Assembly (NCBI RefSeq): GCF_900119385.1
Contig: NZ_FPKO01000008.1
Location: forward strand, 530,059-594,058
Source: Thermophilibacter mediterraneus
Lineage (GTDB): Bacteria > Actinomycetota > Coriobacteriia > Coriobacteriales > Atopobiaceae
Length of the DNA: 64,000 nucleotides
Direction of reading: 5' to 3'
In this document: in pieces, positions 1 through 8,201 of the stretch
How positions within the stretch are numbered: the stretch's first letter is position 1
Layout: each line of letters opens with the position of its first letter
The notes under the pieces: generated by a model
Database searches by the model: none
What the model saw: only the letters and a program-made list of their open reading frames with translations
Told to the model about the DNA's origin: nothing
Program-made: the position numbers and the translations under genes

Positions 1-1735
1 TCGCCACCAGGATGCGCACCTCTCCATCCTGCCGGAACCGCTCCTCCGCCCGATGGCGCTCGTCCCGCGGCATGCCCCCCTTGATGGTGAGCACGACATC
101 ATGGCTACCCAGGAGCTGGCGAATCTTGGCTGCAAGATATTCCAGCGTATCCTTGTGCTCGGTGAAGACGATGAGCTTCTCGCGCCTGCCGTCCTTGGAA
201 AACATCGACGCGTTCTCCTGTAGGAGGCGAGAGAACTCGTCCCACTTGCGGTCCTCCCCGCTTATGCGGACGTCATTCGCGCGTCGCTCAAGCTGCTTGA
301 GTGTCGCAATCTCGACCCCGAGCTCAGCGGCGGTCGCAGAGGCAGACGCCGAGTCCATGACGTCATCCTCAAGACCCTCGAGCTCCTCTGGCGTGAAGTC
401 ATCCTCGTCGAAATCTTCGTCGAACGAGACCGCGCTGGCATACGCGCCAGCACCACGCACCTGATCGTTCATCTCGGCTAGGCGCGCTTCAAGGCGCTCG
501 CGCCTGCGCCGAAGCGACTGATAGATCGCCTCGGGCGACGAGGCCAGGCGTCGCTGCAGGATGGTGAGTGCAAAGCCAACGCTGTTCTTGCGCTTACCAT
601 CAAGCCGGTCGGCACGGTTGAACTCGTTTGTCACGTAGTCGGTCACGGCCTCGTAGAGGCCTGCCTCGGCGGGCGAGAGCGTGTAGCTCACCGTATACGC
701 ACGGCGCTCCGGGAAGAGCGGCCGACCGTCAAAGCGCAGCAGCTCCTCCTTCACGAGCCGGCGCATCACGTCCGAAACGTCGGGGACGCCTCGCTTTGTC
801 TCGGGCGGCAACGCCTGCGGGGAGCCGGCGCGCCCCCTCGGCCTCATGTGCCGCGCACCCTCAAAGCGGTCCGGATCGACGAGGGCCATGAAGAGCTGGA
901 AGTCCTCGGGCTTCCCGTTGTGCGGCGTCGCCGTGAGCAGCAGCAGATTCTCAGTGACGGTGCCGAGAAGCCTTCCCAGCAGATATCGCTTGGTGTACTT
1001 GACCTCACCGCCAAAGACAGTTGCGCTCATCTTGTGGGCCTCGTCGCACACGACGAGATCCCAGCTTGACTCCCTGAGGAGCTCGCGGACGTCATCGTTT
1101 CTCGCGAGCTTGTCTAGGCGCGCGATGCAGAGGTTCTTCTCGACGAAGGCGTTGCGCGTGAGGGATGCCTCGAGAAGGTCGTTTGTGAGAATGTCAAAGT
1201 TGAGGCTGAACTTGCGACGAAGCTCGTCCTGCCACTGCTCGACGAGATTCCCGGGGCACACAATCAGGCAGCGCCTGAGGTCGCCACGAGCGATCATCTC
1301 CTTGATGAGCAGGCCCGTCATGATGGTCTTTCCCGCGCCGGGGTCGTCCGCAAGAACGAAGCGAAGCGGCATCTTGGGGAGCATGTCCTGATAGACGGCT
1401 GAAATCTGATGCGGCAGGGGATCAATTGATGAGGTCCGAATTGCCAGGTAGGGGTCGAACAAGTGCGCGAGATGAATGCGGTATGCCTCGGAGGCGAGCT
1501 TGAGGTCGTCCGCATCCGCGTCAAAGGTCCAGGCCGAGGCGCCCTCCAGCGAGAGGCGTTCCTCGTCGTATCGATAGAGCATCGTCTCGCCGAGTGCTCC
1601 GGAATCTGCGCGATAGGCGAGCTCGAGGCACATGTTTCCGTGCCACGTGACCGCCACCGCAGTAACGGGGGCATCCCCGGTGACGCCAAGAAGCCGTGCA
1701 CCGGGACGAATGTCCTCAAGCCTTGTCGCACTCAT
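1..1735 (-). CDS. SNF2/DEAH-type helicase, C-terminus beyond window
   Basis: This reading frame starts at an ATG at 1735 and runs leftward off the window edge, so 578 codons are visible. A Walker A motif (DDPGAGKT) lies near residues 130-137 and a DEAH box near 231-234. They are followed by 'LLLLTATPHNGK' (motif III) and an acidic segment, then the start of the second RecA domain (KLIVFTEHKDTLEYLAAKI). The layout is that of large SNF2-like ATPases with an N-terminal non-ATPase domain. Such helicases often sit in phage-defence islands (DISARM-like or methyltransferase-associated), but no defence partner is visible here. It is divergent from a small XRE regulator. Helicase assignment is firm; the defence role is inference. 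Confidence 0.85.
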   Translation of the reverse strand, partial: MSATRLEDIRPGARLLGVTGDAPVTAVAVTWHGNMCLELAYRADSGALGETMLYRYDEERLSLEGASAWTFDADADDLKLASEAYRIHLAHLFDPYLAIRTSSIDPLPHQISAVYQDMLPKMPLRFVLADDPGAGKTIMTGLLIKEMIARGDLRRCLIVCPGNLVEQWQDELRRKFSLNFDILTNDLLEASLTRNAFVEKNLCIARLDKLARNDDVRELLRESSWDLVVCDEAHKMSATVFGGEVKYTKRYLLGRLLGTVTENLLLLTATPHNGKPEDFQLFMALVDPDRFEGARHMRPRGRAGSPQALPPETKRGVPDVSDVMRRLVKEELLRFDGRPLFPERRAYTVSYTLSPAEAGLYEAVTDYVTNEFNRADRLDGKRKNSVGFALTILQRRLASSPEAIYQSLRRRRERLEARLAEMNDQVRGAGAYASAVSFDEDFDEDDFTPEELEGLEDDVMDSASASATAAELGVEIATLKQLERRANDVRISGEDRKWDEFSRLLQENASMFSKDGRREKLIVFTEHKDTLEYLAAKIRQLLGSHDVVLTIKGGMPRDERHRAEERFRQDGEVRILVA

Positions 1736-1804
1736 AGCAGCCCATTTCGGCGGAAGGAGGCTGGCGGGGCTCGCCATGAGCCCACCATCTTCTGCCGCTC
1801 ATAT

Positions 1805-1866
1805 GTCGGATATATCCGACGATGAGTTTAAAGCATCTGCCCGCATCTGTCGGGTTTACCCGACAG
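1805..1866. promoter_or_regulatory. Twin palindromic operators between helicase and XRE gene
   Basis: Two related inverted repeats lie between the divergent helicase and XRE genes. The first (1805-1820) is a perfect 16-bp palindrome, GTCGGATATATCCGAC. The second (1847-1866) has 9-bp arms CTGTCGGGT and ACCCGACAG around TT. Both share GTCGG-N6-CCGAC and their centres are 44 bp apart, about four helical turns, which suits cooperative binding on one DNA face. The XRE protein encoded next door is the natural candidate to bind them; that is inference. Confidence 0.65.
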
Positions 1867-1897
1867 CCAATCTGCGAGTGGCCCATAGCATGAAGTC

Positions 1898-2206
1898 ATG
1901 GACACAGGCAAGACGTGCACATACGTCCGCAGGCACGTGGGCGGAAGAATCGAGGAGCTGCGCGAGCGAAGTGGCGTCAGCCAGACGCAGCTTGCCAAGA
2001 TGATTCCCATGAACCGCACGTACTACAACGACCTCGTGCTCGGGAAGGCAAATCCAACACTCGACAAGCTCGTCAAGATCGCCGACTCACTCGACGTTCC
2101 CCTGACCGAGCTCTTCTTCGGGCTCGGAGACGTGCCGCCCCATCAGCTCGTGGAGTACGACGGTACGGAGGGCGCGAGGGCCACCCAGGCCCGGGAGCGG
2201 TCGTAG
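1898..2206 (+). CDS. XRE-family HTH regulator
   Basis: A 102-residue protein with one helix-turn-helix of the Cro/CI type at residues 11-65 (GGRIEELRERSGVSQTQLAK then NRTYYNDLVLGKANPTLDKL). There is a short tail and no further domain. Its position 32 bp downstream of twin palindromes, and divergent from a helicase gene, suggests a local repressor controlling itself and the helicase. No strong ribosome-binding site precedes the ATG, so the start is moderately sure. It could also be a controller protein of a restriction or defence locus lying beyond the left edge. Confidence 0.8.
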   Translation: MDTGKTCTYVRRHVGGRIEELRERSGVSQTQLAKMIPMNRTYYNDLVLGKANPTLDKLVKIADSLDVPLTELFFGLGDVPPHQLVEYDGTEGARATQARERS

Positions 2207-2402
2207 CCCAGGCCGCCGCCCTCCCCTGCTCGCCCCGGGCCCGCGGGGGCGCCGGCATCGTCACCGACGGATGGGCGTGGCACCAATTCGAGCTCGCGCT
2301 GGTTAATTTGCCCCGAAGTGCGCCCCCTGTTCCGGCAAACCATCGCGCCGCCGGACGCGGCGACGTGCTACCCTTGCGTGCGGCCAGCGATAGGAGACGT
2401 TC

Positions 2403-3071
2403 ATGCCCGCATACAAGACCGTGGTGTTCGACCTCGACGGAACCCTGCTCAACACGCTCGAGGACCTCTGGATCTCCACCAACGCGGCGCTCGCCGCGCA
2501 CGGAATGCCCAAGCACACCATCGATGACGTGCGCCGCTTCGTTGGCAACGGCATCGCCCTGCTCATCCACCGAGCCGTGCCCGCCGGAACCCCGGCCGAC
2601 GTCGAGGCGGCGGTGCTCGAGGAGTTCAAGCGCCACTACGGGGCGCACTGCGAGGACCACACGGCGCCCTATCCCGGCATCCCGCAGATGCTCTCGCGCC
2701 TGCACGAGGCGGGCGTGGGACTCGCGGTCGTCTCCAACAAGGCCGACTTCGCCGTGCAGGAGCTCGTGAGCCGGCAGTTTCCCGGGACCTTCGACGCGGT
2801 CCTGGGAGAGAACGAGGCCGCGGGCATCCGGAAGAAGCCGGCCCCGGACATGGTCGAGGCGGCGCTCGAGCGCATGGGCCGCGACCGCGACGGGCTCGTC
2901 TACGTGGGGGACTCCGAGGTCGACGTGCAGACCGCGGCAAGCGCCGCGTGCCCGTGCGTCACGTGCACGTGGGGCTTTCGCACCCGCGGGGAGCTGGCGG
3001 AGGCGGGCGCCACGACCTATGTGGACAGTCCCCGTGAGCTGGAGCTCGTTCTTCTCGGCAGCGCTCGCTGA
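2403..3071 (+). CDS. gph: HAD-family phosphatase, phosphoglycolate phosphatase-like
   Basis: A 222-residue HAD superfamily hydrolase. The nucleophile motif DLDGT is at residues 10-14, motif II 'VVSNK' is central, the conserved Lys lies in 'GIRKKPAPD', and the acidic motif is 'VYVGDSEVD'. The helical cap between motifs I and II is the type found in Gph and related beta-phosphoglucomutase-like enzymes. An AGGAGA ribosome-binding site lies 5 bp before the ATG. Substrate cannot be read from sequence: phosphoglycolate is the family's usual substrate, pyrophosphate or nucleotide monophosphates are alternatives. It appears to be transcribed alone. Confidence 0.8.
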   Translation: MPAYKTVVFDLDGTLLNTLEDLWISTNAALAAHGMPKHTIDDVRRFVGNGIALLIHRAVPAGTPADVEAAVLEEFKRHYGAHCEDHTAPYPGIPQMLSRLHEAGVGLAVVSNKADFAVQELVSRQFPGTFDAVLGENEAAGIRKKPAPDMVEAALERMGRDRDGLVYVGDSEVDVQTAASAACPCVTCTWGFRTRGELAEAGATTYVDSPRELELVLLGSAR

Positions 3072-3180
3072 CCTCGCATCGTACGCTCGCCTAACAATTT
3101 GAAAACACCCGAATAACCGAGGCCCGCACGGGTTATAGTCTTGCTAACGTCCGTTTGGCATCCGAAGAAAGGAACAGCCA

Positions 3181-3488
3181 TGGGAAAGAAGGCAGCCGAG
3201 GCGCTCGATATCAACTACGAGGGTCTGGTCGAGTACCTCCACTGTAACCACTCCATCTACATGAAGATCGGCTCGGCCGTCTATTACCTCACCGATTGCA
3301 ACTTCGAGTCTTGGCGCGCCCAGGACACGAGCCGCCGCAACGAGAAGAACCACTTCGTCGACTGCTCCGAGCTCGTCCCGACCGTTGACGAGTTCCTCGC
3401 CCTTCCCTTCGTGAACGGCAAGACCATCAAGGACGTCTTCGACCACGCCACGTTCTACGCCTCCCTCTCCGGCGAGAAGGACGCATAG
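3181..3488 (+). CDS. Conserved small protein of unknown function
   Basis: A 102-residue acidic soluble protein that I do not recognise. The start is set by the AAAGGAACAGCC upstream of the ATG at 3181; a more distal in-frame ATG at 3141 has no ribosome-binding site. No membrane segment, signal peptide or known motif is visible. A Tyr- and Cys-containing stretch (EYLHCNHSIYMKIGSAVYYL) and the charged end SGEKDA are notable. The gene stands alone and is closed by a good intrinsic terminator 26 bp downstream, which supports it being expressed. Confidence 0.7.
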
Positions 3489-3513
3489 GTCGCAGTCGCC
3501 ACCATGCAGACGC

Positions 3514-3549
3514 AACGGGGCCGGCTCCACGTGAGTCGGCCCCGTTTTT
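3514..3549 (+). terminator. Intrinsic terminator
   Basis: Arms AACGGGGCCG and CGGCCCCGTT pair perfectly over 10 bp around a 13-nt loop, and the right arm runs into TTTTT. It closes the small unknown gene ending at 3488. Confidence 0.85.
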
Positions 3550-3568
3550 CATGCGCGCCGAGAAGAAC

Positions 3569-3677
3569 GTGCGGGTTGTGGACGGTTTTTGGGCTCGAAT
3601 CGTCCGCAACCCGCACCTATCCCGAACGCGTGCGGGTTGCGGACGAAATCTGAGTCGGAACCGTCCGCAACCCGCAC
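3569..3677. repeat. 48-bp palindromic repeat, two copies
   Basis: Two 48-bp units (3569-3616 and 3630-3677) each begin with GTGCGGGTTG(T/C)GGAC and end with GTCCGCAACCCGCAC. Each can fold into a 15-bp stem with an 18-nt loop. The same family recurs as two 48-bp units inside a gene at 47371-47478. The loops differ between copies while the arms are kept, as in REP-like elements. The first unit directly follows a GAGAAGAAC motif (3560-3568). Confidence 0.85.
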
Positions 3678-3689
3678 CAAGTGACCGGT

Positions 3690-4781
3690 CTACTCCGCCA
3701 GCGCGGCGCGGCCGTAGGCGTCGGCGGCGAGCATGGCTGCGGCGACCTTCTCGGGCGTGACCTCGAACGGCATGTTGCCGAGCGTGTCGGTGGGCGCGCA
3801 GGCCAGCTTGGCGACCTCGAGCACGCGCTCGTAGCTCGCGTCCTCGACGCCGAGCTGCGCGAAGGTCACGGGCAGGCCGACCTCGACGCAGAAGTCGAGC
3901 ACCTCGTAGAGCTCGTCCGCGTTCTCGAGGACGAGCTGGGTGAGCGTGCCAAACGCGACCTTCTCGCCGTGGTAGTAGTCGTGGGTCTCGGGCATGGCGG
4001 TCATGCCGTTGTGGATGGCGTGCGCGCCCGCGAGGCCCGCGGACTCGAAGCCCAGGCCGGAGAGCAGCGTGTTGGCCTCGATGATCTTCTCCACGGACTC
4101 GGTGCAGGCGCCGGCCTCGAGGGCGAGCTTGGCCTTGAGGCCGTCCTCGATCAGCGTCTCGTAGCAGAGGCGCGCGAGGGCCATGGCGGCCTCGGTCACG
4201 TGACCGCCGGCGCAGGTGGTGGCGTCGGAGCGCTTGCACGCGCGGGCCTCGAAGTAGGTCGCCAGGGCGTCGCCCATGCCGGAGACCGTCAGGCGCACCG
4301 GGCTCTTCGAGATGACGTCGGTGTCCATGAGGACGAGGTTGGGGTTCTGCTTGAAGAACTGGTACTCCTTGAACTGGCCCTCGTCGGTGTAGATGACGGA
4401 GAGCGCGGAGCACGGGGCGTCGGTGGCGGCGATGGTCGGAACGATCACCACGGGGGCGTCCACCACGGCGGCGACGGCCTTGGCGGTGTCGAAGATCTTG
4501 CCGCCGCCGACGCCCACGACGACGTCGGTCCCGGCGGCGCGGTAGACCTCGACGAGGCGGTCGATCTCGCCCTGGGAGCACTCGCCGTTGAAGTTGTCGT
4601 AGGTGCAGGCCACGCCCGCGGCCTCGAGGCTCTGGGAGATGACGTCGCCGGAGCGGCGCAGGCCGCCGGCGGAGATGACGACGAGGGCGTGCGAGCCGTA
4701 CGCCTTGACGTACTCGCCGAGGCGGCCGAGCTCGCCGGGGCCCTGGACGTACTTGGACGGGCTGATGAAGATGCGTGCCAT
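3690..4781 (-). CDS. gldA: Glycerol dehydrogenase
   Basis: A 363-residue iron-type alcohol dehydrogenase family enzyme that oxidises glycerol to dihydroxyacetone with NAD+. The NAD loop GVGGGK is at residues 90-95. Metal ligands match the family exactly: D171 in GMGDALATYFEA, H254 in GAHAIHNG and H271 in YYHGEK. The ATG at 4781 has an AGGAG site a few bases upstream. Length and motifs agree with Bacillus-type GldA. The gene stands alone, and the palindromic repeat pair lies just past its stop. No dihydroxyacetone kinase is nearby, so the direction of flux is not evident. Confidence 0.92.
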   Translation of the reverse strand: MARIFISPSKYVQGPGELGRLGEYVKAYGSHALVVISAGGLRRSGDVISQSLEAAGVACTYDNFNGECSQGEIDRLVEVYRAAGTDVVVGVGGGKIFDTAKAVAAVVDAPVVIVPTIAATDAPCSALSVIYTDEGQFKEYQFFKQNPNLVLMDTDVISKSPVRLTVSGMGDALATYFEARACKRSDATTCAGGHVTEAAMALARLCYETLIEDGLKAKLALEAGACTESVEKIIEANTLLSGLGFESAGLAGAHAIHNGMTAMPETHDYYHGEKVAFGTLTQLVLENADELYEVLDFCVEVGLPVTFAQLGVEDASYERVLEVAKLACAPTDTLGNMPFEVTPEKVAAAMLAADAYGRAALAE

Positions 4782-4961
4782 GCTGTTCCTCTCTCTCCTG
4801 ATGAGCCGATGCGCGCCGGGACGCGCCGCCCGAGGCCCGCTCCGTGCGGACCTCGAACCATACCAAGGGCCCCGCACGCTCAGACATTACGCACGGAGCC
4901 CTGTGTGGTTTCTATCGTAACACCTTGTGGTATCGCTCGGTAGTAATGTCGCGTGCCGACG

Positions 4962-5525
4962 CTACTTCTTGGCGACGAGCAGCGGGTCGCCAATCTTGAC
5001 GAGCGGCCTGCCGCCGAGGAGCGTCCCGGTCTCGCCGACGTGCTCGATGGCCGAGAAGCTGTCCGGGTTGGAGATGACGCACGCGATGACCTCCTCGTGG
5101 CCGGCGAGCTTGATGGCGTCGACGTCAAAGGTCATGAGCGGCTGCCCGGCGCGAACCTCCTGGTTGGACTCGACGAGGCGGGTGAAGCCCCTGCCATTCA
5201 TGTTGACGGTGCCGATGCCGATGTGGATGAGCACCTCCATGCCGTCGTCGGTGGCGATGGCGATGGAGTGGTTGGTCACCGTGGTGGCACCGATGCGGCC
5301 GTTAACCGGCGAGTAGAGGACGTTGGAGCCGGTGGGCAGGATGCCGTAGCCGTCACCGAGCAGGCCGGCGGAGATGACCTCGTCGTTGACCTCCTTGAGG
5401 CTCACGAGCACGCCGGAGACCGGGGCGTACACCGTGTCCGGGCGCGTGGCGAACGAGGCCTCGGGGGGCGTCAGCTTGCCGTCGGAAGAGACGAACGCGC
5501 TCTTGATCTTGTCGAACAGTCCCAT
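4962..5525 (-). CDS. PTS glucose-type EIIA protein
   Basis: A 187-residue stand-alone IIA domain of the glucose/glucoside PTS family. It accepts phosphate from HPr and passes it to an IIB domain. The two active-site histidines of the Crr fold are present: H86 in TVTNHSIAI and H101 in MEVLIHIGIGTV. The usual 'HIGLDTV' reads HIGIGTV here. A strong AGGAGGTTGCC precedes the ATG at 5525. No IIB or IIC partner is in the window, so it probably serves transporters elsewhere. Confidence 0.88.
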   Translation of the reverse strand: MGLFDKIKSAFVSSDGKLTPPEASFATRPDTVYAPVSGVLVSLKEVNDEVISAGLLGDGYGILPTGSNVLYSPVNGRIGATTVTNHSIAIATDDGMEVLIHIGIGTVNMNGRGFTRLVESNQEVRAGQPLMTFDVDAIKLAGHEEVIACVISNPDSFSAIEHVGETGTLLGGRPLVKIGDPLLVAKK

Positions 5526-5660
5526 GGCAACCTCCTGCGGTAGCGTTTCGTGTCCATTACGACATGGTACCCGCGAAGGCACGCGCGCCCACCCGTTGGG
5601 CGAGGGCATTCGGCAAGCGGCCTGCCGGCGCGACGGCGCGGGCTGGGCGGTGAGCAAGGG

Positions 5661-5696
5661 CGGCGGCCGCACAATTTCGAAATTGTGCGGCCGCCG
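5661..5696. repeat. 36-bp perfect palindrome
   Basis: A perfect 36-bp palindrome with half-site CGGCGGCCGCACAATTTC, centred on TTTCGAAA. The core GCACAATTTCGAAATTGTGC is shared with the palindrome at 5765-5798, so this is a third palindromic family in the window. It lies in the gap between the PTS IIA gene and the Bce permease. Confidence 0.8.
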
Positions 5697-5764
5697 GGGC
5701 TCGGGGAGACGCGTTTTCCCAGTTGAGCCGCCGATGCGGAGAAGAAAGCCGCCCAATGCGCGCT

Positions 5765-5798
5765 CCGTTTCGCACAATTCCGAAATTGTGCGAAACGG
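5765..5798. repeat. Palindrome related to 5661-5696
   Basis: Arms CCGTTTCGCACAATT and AATTGTGCGAAACGG pair over 15 bp around CCGA. The AT-rich core matches the palindrome 104 bp to the left, while the outer arms differ. Confidence 0.75.
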
Positions 5799-5800
5799 GG

Positions 5801-6047
5801 GCCGTGCGAACCGGGGGCCGTGCGAACCGGGGGCCGCGCGAAACGGGGGGCCACGCGAGCCGGGGGCCGTGCGAGCCGAAACCGACCGCGCCCCCGGTTC
5901 GCACGGCCCCCTGTTCGCACGGCATACGAGCTGGAGAAGAGGCTCGGGGGCTCGGAGATGAGTATAAGAGCCAGAACCGGGGGCCGCGCGAAACGGGGGG
6001 CCACGCGAGCCGGGGGCCGTGCGAGCCGAAACCGACCGCGCCCCCGG
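5801..6047. repeat. G-rich 16-17 bp tandem repeats and a 74-bp exact duplication
   Basis: Units of the form CCGTGCGAACCGGGGG repeat in tandem from about 5801, and an inverted version follows near 5890-5918. A 74-bp block at 5824-5897 is repeated without change at 5974-6047. The second copy starts exactly where an adapter-like sequence (5919-5974) ends. I see no gene in 5526-6098. The duplication is likely an assembly artefact. Confidence 0.75.
5919..5974 (+). other. Probable Illumina P7/Nextera adapter left in the assembly
   Basis: Positions 5919-5930 match the end of the P7 primer (ACGGCATACGAG). Ten bases follow, the exact length of AT plus an 8-nt index. Then 34 bases at 5941-5974 match the Nextera read-2 adapter and Tn5 mosaic end at 30 of 34 positions (GGCTCGG, then AGATGAGTATAAGAGCCAG). 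Order, spacing and junction to genomic sequence all fit a library adapter with base errors. It is unlikely to be bacterial DNA. Confidence 0.85.
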
Positions 6048-6098
6048 CGCCCGCGCGCCCGCGCCCCCGGCGCGCCCGCACGCCCCGCGCCCGCGACG

Positions 6099-8201
6099 CT
6101 ACGCGCGGACCAGGCTGCGGGAGGTCAGGTACGTCACGAGGAAGTACCCGCCGTAGAGCACCACCACGAAGCAGACCGTGCCCACGAGCGCCGTCCCGAT
6201 CTGGTACCCCGTGAGCAGCGCCACGATGTCGTTCACCACGCTGAGCGCCACCGCCGCGTGCGCCACGGCGACCACGAGCGGGAACAGGAAGTAGACCCCC
6301 ACCTGGGCGAGCAGCGCCCGGTCGATCATGGACCGCTCGGCGCCGAGCTCGGCGAGCACGCGGTAGCGCCCCACGTTGTCGGCGGCCTCGGAGAGCTGCT
6401 GCAGGGCGAGCACGGTCGCGCAGCACACGAGCAGGACCACGCCGATGTAGATCGCCAGGTAGGTCACGACGACCGTGGTGCCGGAGGACTGGTCGAGAAG
6501 CCCCTGGGCGTTGATGGGGTTCCAGACCGGCCAGGCCTCGATCGTCTCGCCCTGGCCCATGATGTCACCGTAGGCCTCGTCGATCGCGGACGTCGCCGCC
6601 TCGTTCATCTCCTCGCGGGAGCCGTTGTACATGAGGTTCACCACGGTCGTGCTCGGCCCGAGGCCCTCGGGGATAACGTCGTCTGGCACGATGAGCGCGC
6701 CGGAGACCGTGCCGCCCGCGCCGGTGTCCGAGAACGGGACGCTCACCACGGCCTCGTCGGAGAAGCGCAGCGTCCGCCCCTGGATCTCGAGCTCCGGGTT
6801 CTGCTCGGCCGCCGCGCGCCAGAAGTCGTCCAGCGACGACATGTCGTTCCACCACACGCACCCGTCGCTGCCAAGATCCACGCCCTTCTCGCCCAGCATG
6901 GCGCACAGGGCGTTGTACTCGGAGGCCCGCACGAGCGTCACGGCGGTCTCGCTGCTGCCCAGCATCATCTGCTTGACCGTGGCGCTGCCGTCGAAGTCGG
7001 TGCTCTCCACGAACCACTCCACGGTGTAGCCCGACAGCGGCTCGCCGCTCGCGTCGTAGTCGTAGGTGTTGACCTGGACCGCCTCGCGGAAGAGCTCGTC
7101 GAACTCCGGGATGTCGGCGCGCAGCCGGGCGATGGCGTCGTAGCCGTCGGCCGCGGCCGGACCCTGCGCGTTGCGCTCGCCGAGCATGCCCGTGGGGTAG
7201 CTCACGAGCGACATGTCGTAGCGCGTGCCCGCGACGAGCGCCTCGTTCATGCCCGTCGCCACCGAGAAGCCCGTGCACACGCCGCAGATGGCCAGGAACA
7301 GCATCGCGCAGACCAGGCTGATCGACAGCCACGCGGTGTTGATGCGGCTGTTGAGCTGGCGCATCACGAACATGTTGAGGCCACTCAGGTAGGCGCGCGG
7401 GCTCGCCTGGAGCGCCCGCAGCAGAAAGCCCGAGATCGAGAAGAAGAACAGCAGCGTCCCCACCGTGACGAGCCCCGTGGCGATCGCGAAGTAGGGCCCC
7501 TCCTCCATCATGCCGTGCTCGAGGAGCACGCGGTAGGCAACGCCGATCAGCGCGACGGAGACCACGAACAGCGCGACGGAGAGCGGCAGGCTGCGCAGAC
7601 GGACCTTCTCGCTCACCTTGTCGGCGTTGATGAGGTCGATCAGCTTGTAGCGGCTCACCGTGGTCACGTTGAAGACGAGCGTCACGAGGAAGATGCCGGC
7701 GAAGCACGCGACCGTGTTGACGCACGCCGACGGGGAGAACGCGAAGACGAACCCCTTGATCGTGGCCTCGAAGAGCCCCGCCGTCACGTACATCATGACC
7801 TGCGACAGCCCAACGCCCAGCAGCAGCCCCACGGCGAGCGCGACGGCGCCCACGGCGAGCGTCTCGAAGACGATGATCGTCGAGACGTGGCGGATGTCCA
7901 TGCCCAGGGTGAGGTAGATGCCGAACTCCCGCTTGCGGCGCCGGATGAGGAAGCGGTTGGCGTACACCACGAGGAAGCCGAGGATGATCACGACGAAGAC
8001 GGAGAGGCCCGACAGGATGTCCGTGAGCGTCTGCACCATGCGACGCTGGTCGCTGGCCATGTCGATGACCGCGGCCTGGTCGGTGATGGACCCGAAGGCG
8101 TAGAACACGCACACGCCGAAGGCCAGCGTGAGGAAGAAGACCGAGAAGTCCCTGAAGGACTTGCGGACGTTGCCGAGCGCGATCTTAGCGTACATCCGCA
8201 C
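6099..8201 (-). CDS. Bce-type ABC transporter permease (FtsX family)
   Basis: A 700-residue membrane protein with the BceB plan: one N-terminal membrane helix (FFLTLAFGVCVFYAFGSI), a group of helices, a large extracellular domain around residues 330-560, and a final group of helices ending in an FtsX-like segment. These permeases sense and remove peptide antibiotics that target lipid II cycle intermediates. The start overlaps the stop of the ATPase gene upstream by 17 bp, and the two-component system follows the same orientation upstream, so this is a full Bce module. The bound peptide is unknown. MRMYAK could start two codons later. Confidence 0.88.
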   Translation of the reverse strand: MRMYAKIALGNVRKSFRDFSVFFLTLAFGVCVFYAFGSITDQAAVIDMASDQRRMVQTLTDILSGLSVFVVIILGFLVVYANRFLIRRRKREFGIYLTLGMDIRHVSTIIVFETLAVGAVALAVGLLLGVGLSQVMMYVTAGLFEATIKGFVFAFSPSACVNTVACFAGIFLVTLVFNVTTVSRYKLIDLINADKVSEKVRLRSLPLSVALFVVSVALIGVAYRVLLEHGMMEEGPYFAIATGLVTVGTLLFFFSISGFLLRALQASPRAYLSGLNMFVMRQLNSRINTAWLSISLVCAMLFLAICGVCTGFSVATGMNEALVAGTRYDMSLVSYPTGMLGERNAQGPAAADGYDAIARLRADIPEFDELFREAVQVNTYDYDASGEPLSGYTVEWFVESTDFDGSATVKQMMLGSSETAVTLVRASEYNALCAMLGEKGVDLGSDGCVWWNDMSSLDDFWRAAAEQNPELEIQGRTLRFSDEAVVSVPFSDTGAGGTVSGALIVPDDVIPEGLGPSTTVVNLMYNGSREEMNEAATSAIDEAYGDIMGQGETIEAWPVWNPINAQGLLDQSSGTTVVVTYLAIYIGVVLLVCCATVLALQQLSEAADNVGRYRVLAELGAERSMIDRALLAQVGVYFLFPLVVAVAHAAVALSVVNDIVALLTGYQIGTALVGTVCFVVVLYGGYFLVTYLTSRSLVRA

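Noticed and set aside
3569..3677. CRISPR-like array
   Set aside because: Only two units with short, unequal spacing and internal palindromes; no cas genes in the window. The same reasoning applies to 47371-47478 and 49749-49859.
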